NCBI GenBank assembly: GCA_021736565.1
Contig: JAIPFO010000208.1
Span: 1-6,871 of the forward strand
Reading direction: 5' to 3'
Length of the DNA stretch: 6,871 bases
Source of the DNA: Phycisphaerae bacterium
GTDB taxonomy: Bacteria > Planctomycetota > Phycisphaerae > Sedimentisphaerales > SM23-30
Both the position numbers and the translations under genes were made by a program. The notes below the pieces were generated by a model, which had not been told where the DNA came from, made no database searches, and was given only the letters and a program-made list of their open reading frames with translations. Shown piece by piece: positions 6,572-6,871 of this stretch. Position 1 is the stretch's first letter. Each line of letters opens with the position of its first letter.

Positions 6572-6595
6572 AGGGATACTCGTGATTAAAAAGAA

Positions 6596-6635
6596 ATTGT
6601 AGAGACGCATCATTTTATTGGCGCGTCTCTACAAT
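6596..6635 (-). terminator. Strong inverted repeat after floA, probable terminator or palindromic repeat element
   Basis: ATTGTAGAGACGC (6596-6608) and its exact complement (6623-6635) form 13-base arms around a 14-base loop. On the minus strand the hairpin lies just after the floA stop and is followed by a T-rich stretch (ttcttttt), as expected of a Rho-independent terminator. The GTAGAGACGC arm also resembles dispersed palindromic repeats that I recall from cyanobacterial and other genomes, so it may be a repeat element reused as a terminator. Confidence 0.7.
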
Positions 6636-6647
6636 GTTGAGTTTGTG

Positions 6648-6871
6648 TTACTTCTTATTACTATCGGTTTTATCATCGCCGGTTTTACTGATGGAGCTTC
6701 TCATGTCAGTATCGGCGGTGATATTTTTCATGCGGTAGTAGTCCATGATGCCCATGTTGCCGCTGCGGAACGCATCGGCCATGGCCTTGGGAACTTCGGC
6801 TTCGGCGAGTACGACCTTGGCCTGATTTTCCTGGACGAGGGCTTTCATTTCCTGTTCGCGGGCCCGGGCCA
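6648..6871 (-). CDS. floA: Flotillin-like protein FloA, C-terminal end only
   Basis: The frame is open from the right edge to TAA at 6650-6648 and encodes the last 73 residues. The first visible residues are ARAREQEMKALVQENQAK, followed by VVLAEAEVPKAMADAFRSGN and then MGIMDYYRMKNITADTDMR, the nearly invariant C-terminal region of FloA (UPF0365). FloA is a membrane-anchored scaffold that organises ordered membrane domains and oligomerises through its Ala/Glu-rich coiled coil, the end of which is visible here. The tail after DMR (SSISKTGDDKTDSNKK) is variable and charged. In many bacteria floA follows an nfeD-like gene; that would lie outside this window. Confidence 0.93.
   Translation of the reverse strand, partial: ARAREQEMKALVQENQAKVVLAEAEVPKAMADAFRSGNMGIMDYYRMKNITADTDMRSSISKTGDDKTDSNKK

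Noticed and set aside
6074..6602. Plus-strand Gly/Trp-rich frames
   Set aside because: They are the antisense of the proline-rich coding segment, since Pro codons CCN read as Gly/Trp-type codons on the other strand.

Overview
The window looks like chromosomal DNA of a planctomycete-type bacterium, possibly class Phycisphaerae. The grounds are indirect. There is a flotillin-like FloA end followed by a proline-rich membrane protein, weak or absent Shine-Dalgarno sites, a free-standing four-helix-bundle (S23/IVP) gene and a cluster of mixed glycosyltransferases. No rRNA or other phylogenetic marker is present, so the assignment is an inference. All seven supported genes are on the minus strand, so the map reads from right to left. 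Both end genes are cut by the window edges.

Right part (about 5966-6871): the last 73 codons of floA end at 6648. A strong 13-bp inverted repeat with a T-rich tail follows and probably terminates floA. Next is a single-pass membrane protein with a long Pro/Gln/Arg-rich segment. Middle part (5381-5965): an AT-richer stretch holds a lone four-helix-bundle gene. Below it lies a degenerate array of TCAACA/TTCAA motifs, so this stretch resembles an acquired insertion.

Left part (1-5380): a glycan-assembly locus. A GT4-type glycosyltransferase (4199-5380) is followed by a gap of about 400 bases. The gap contains an imperfect direct duplication of about 95 bases. Then comes a tightly spaced three-gene operon: a GT9/heptosyltransferase-like protein, a radical SAM enzyme with a cysteine-rich C-terminal end, and a very large CgeB-like glycosyltransferase. 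That last frame is open for 609 codons and runs off the left edge. Gaps of 18 and 16 bases join the three genes.

The likely joint role is synthesis and modification of a cell-surface glycan or glycoconjugate. The radical SAM enzyme between two glycosyltransferases is the least predictable part and the best candidate for an undescribed activity. No CRISPR array, tRNA, rRNA, transposase or integrase was seen.
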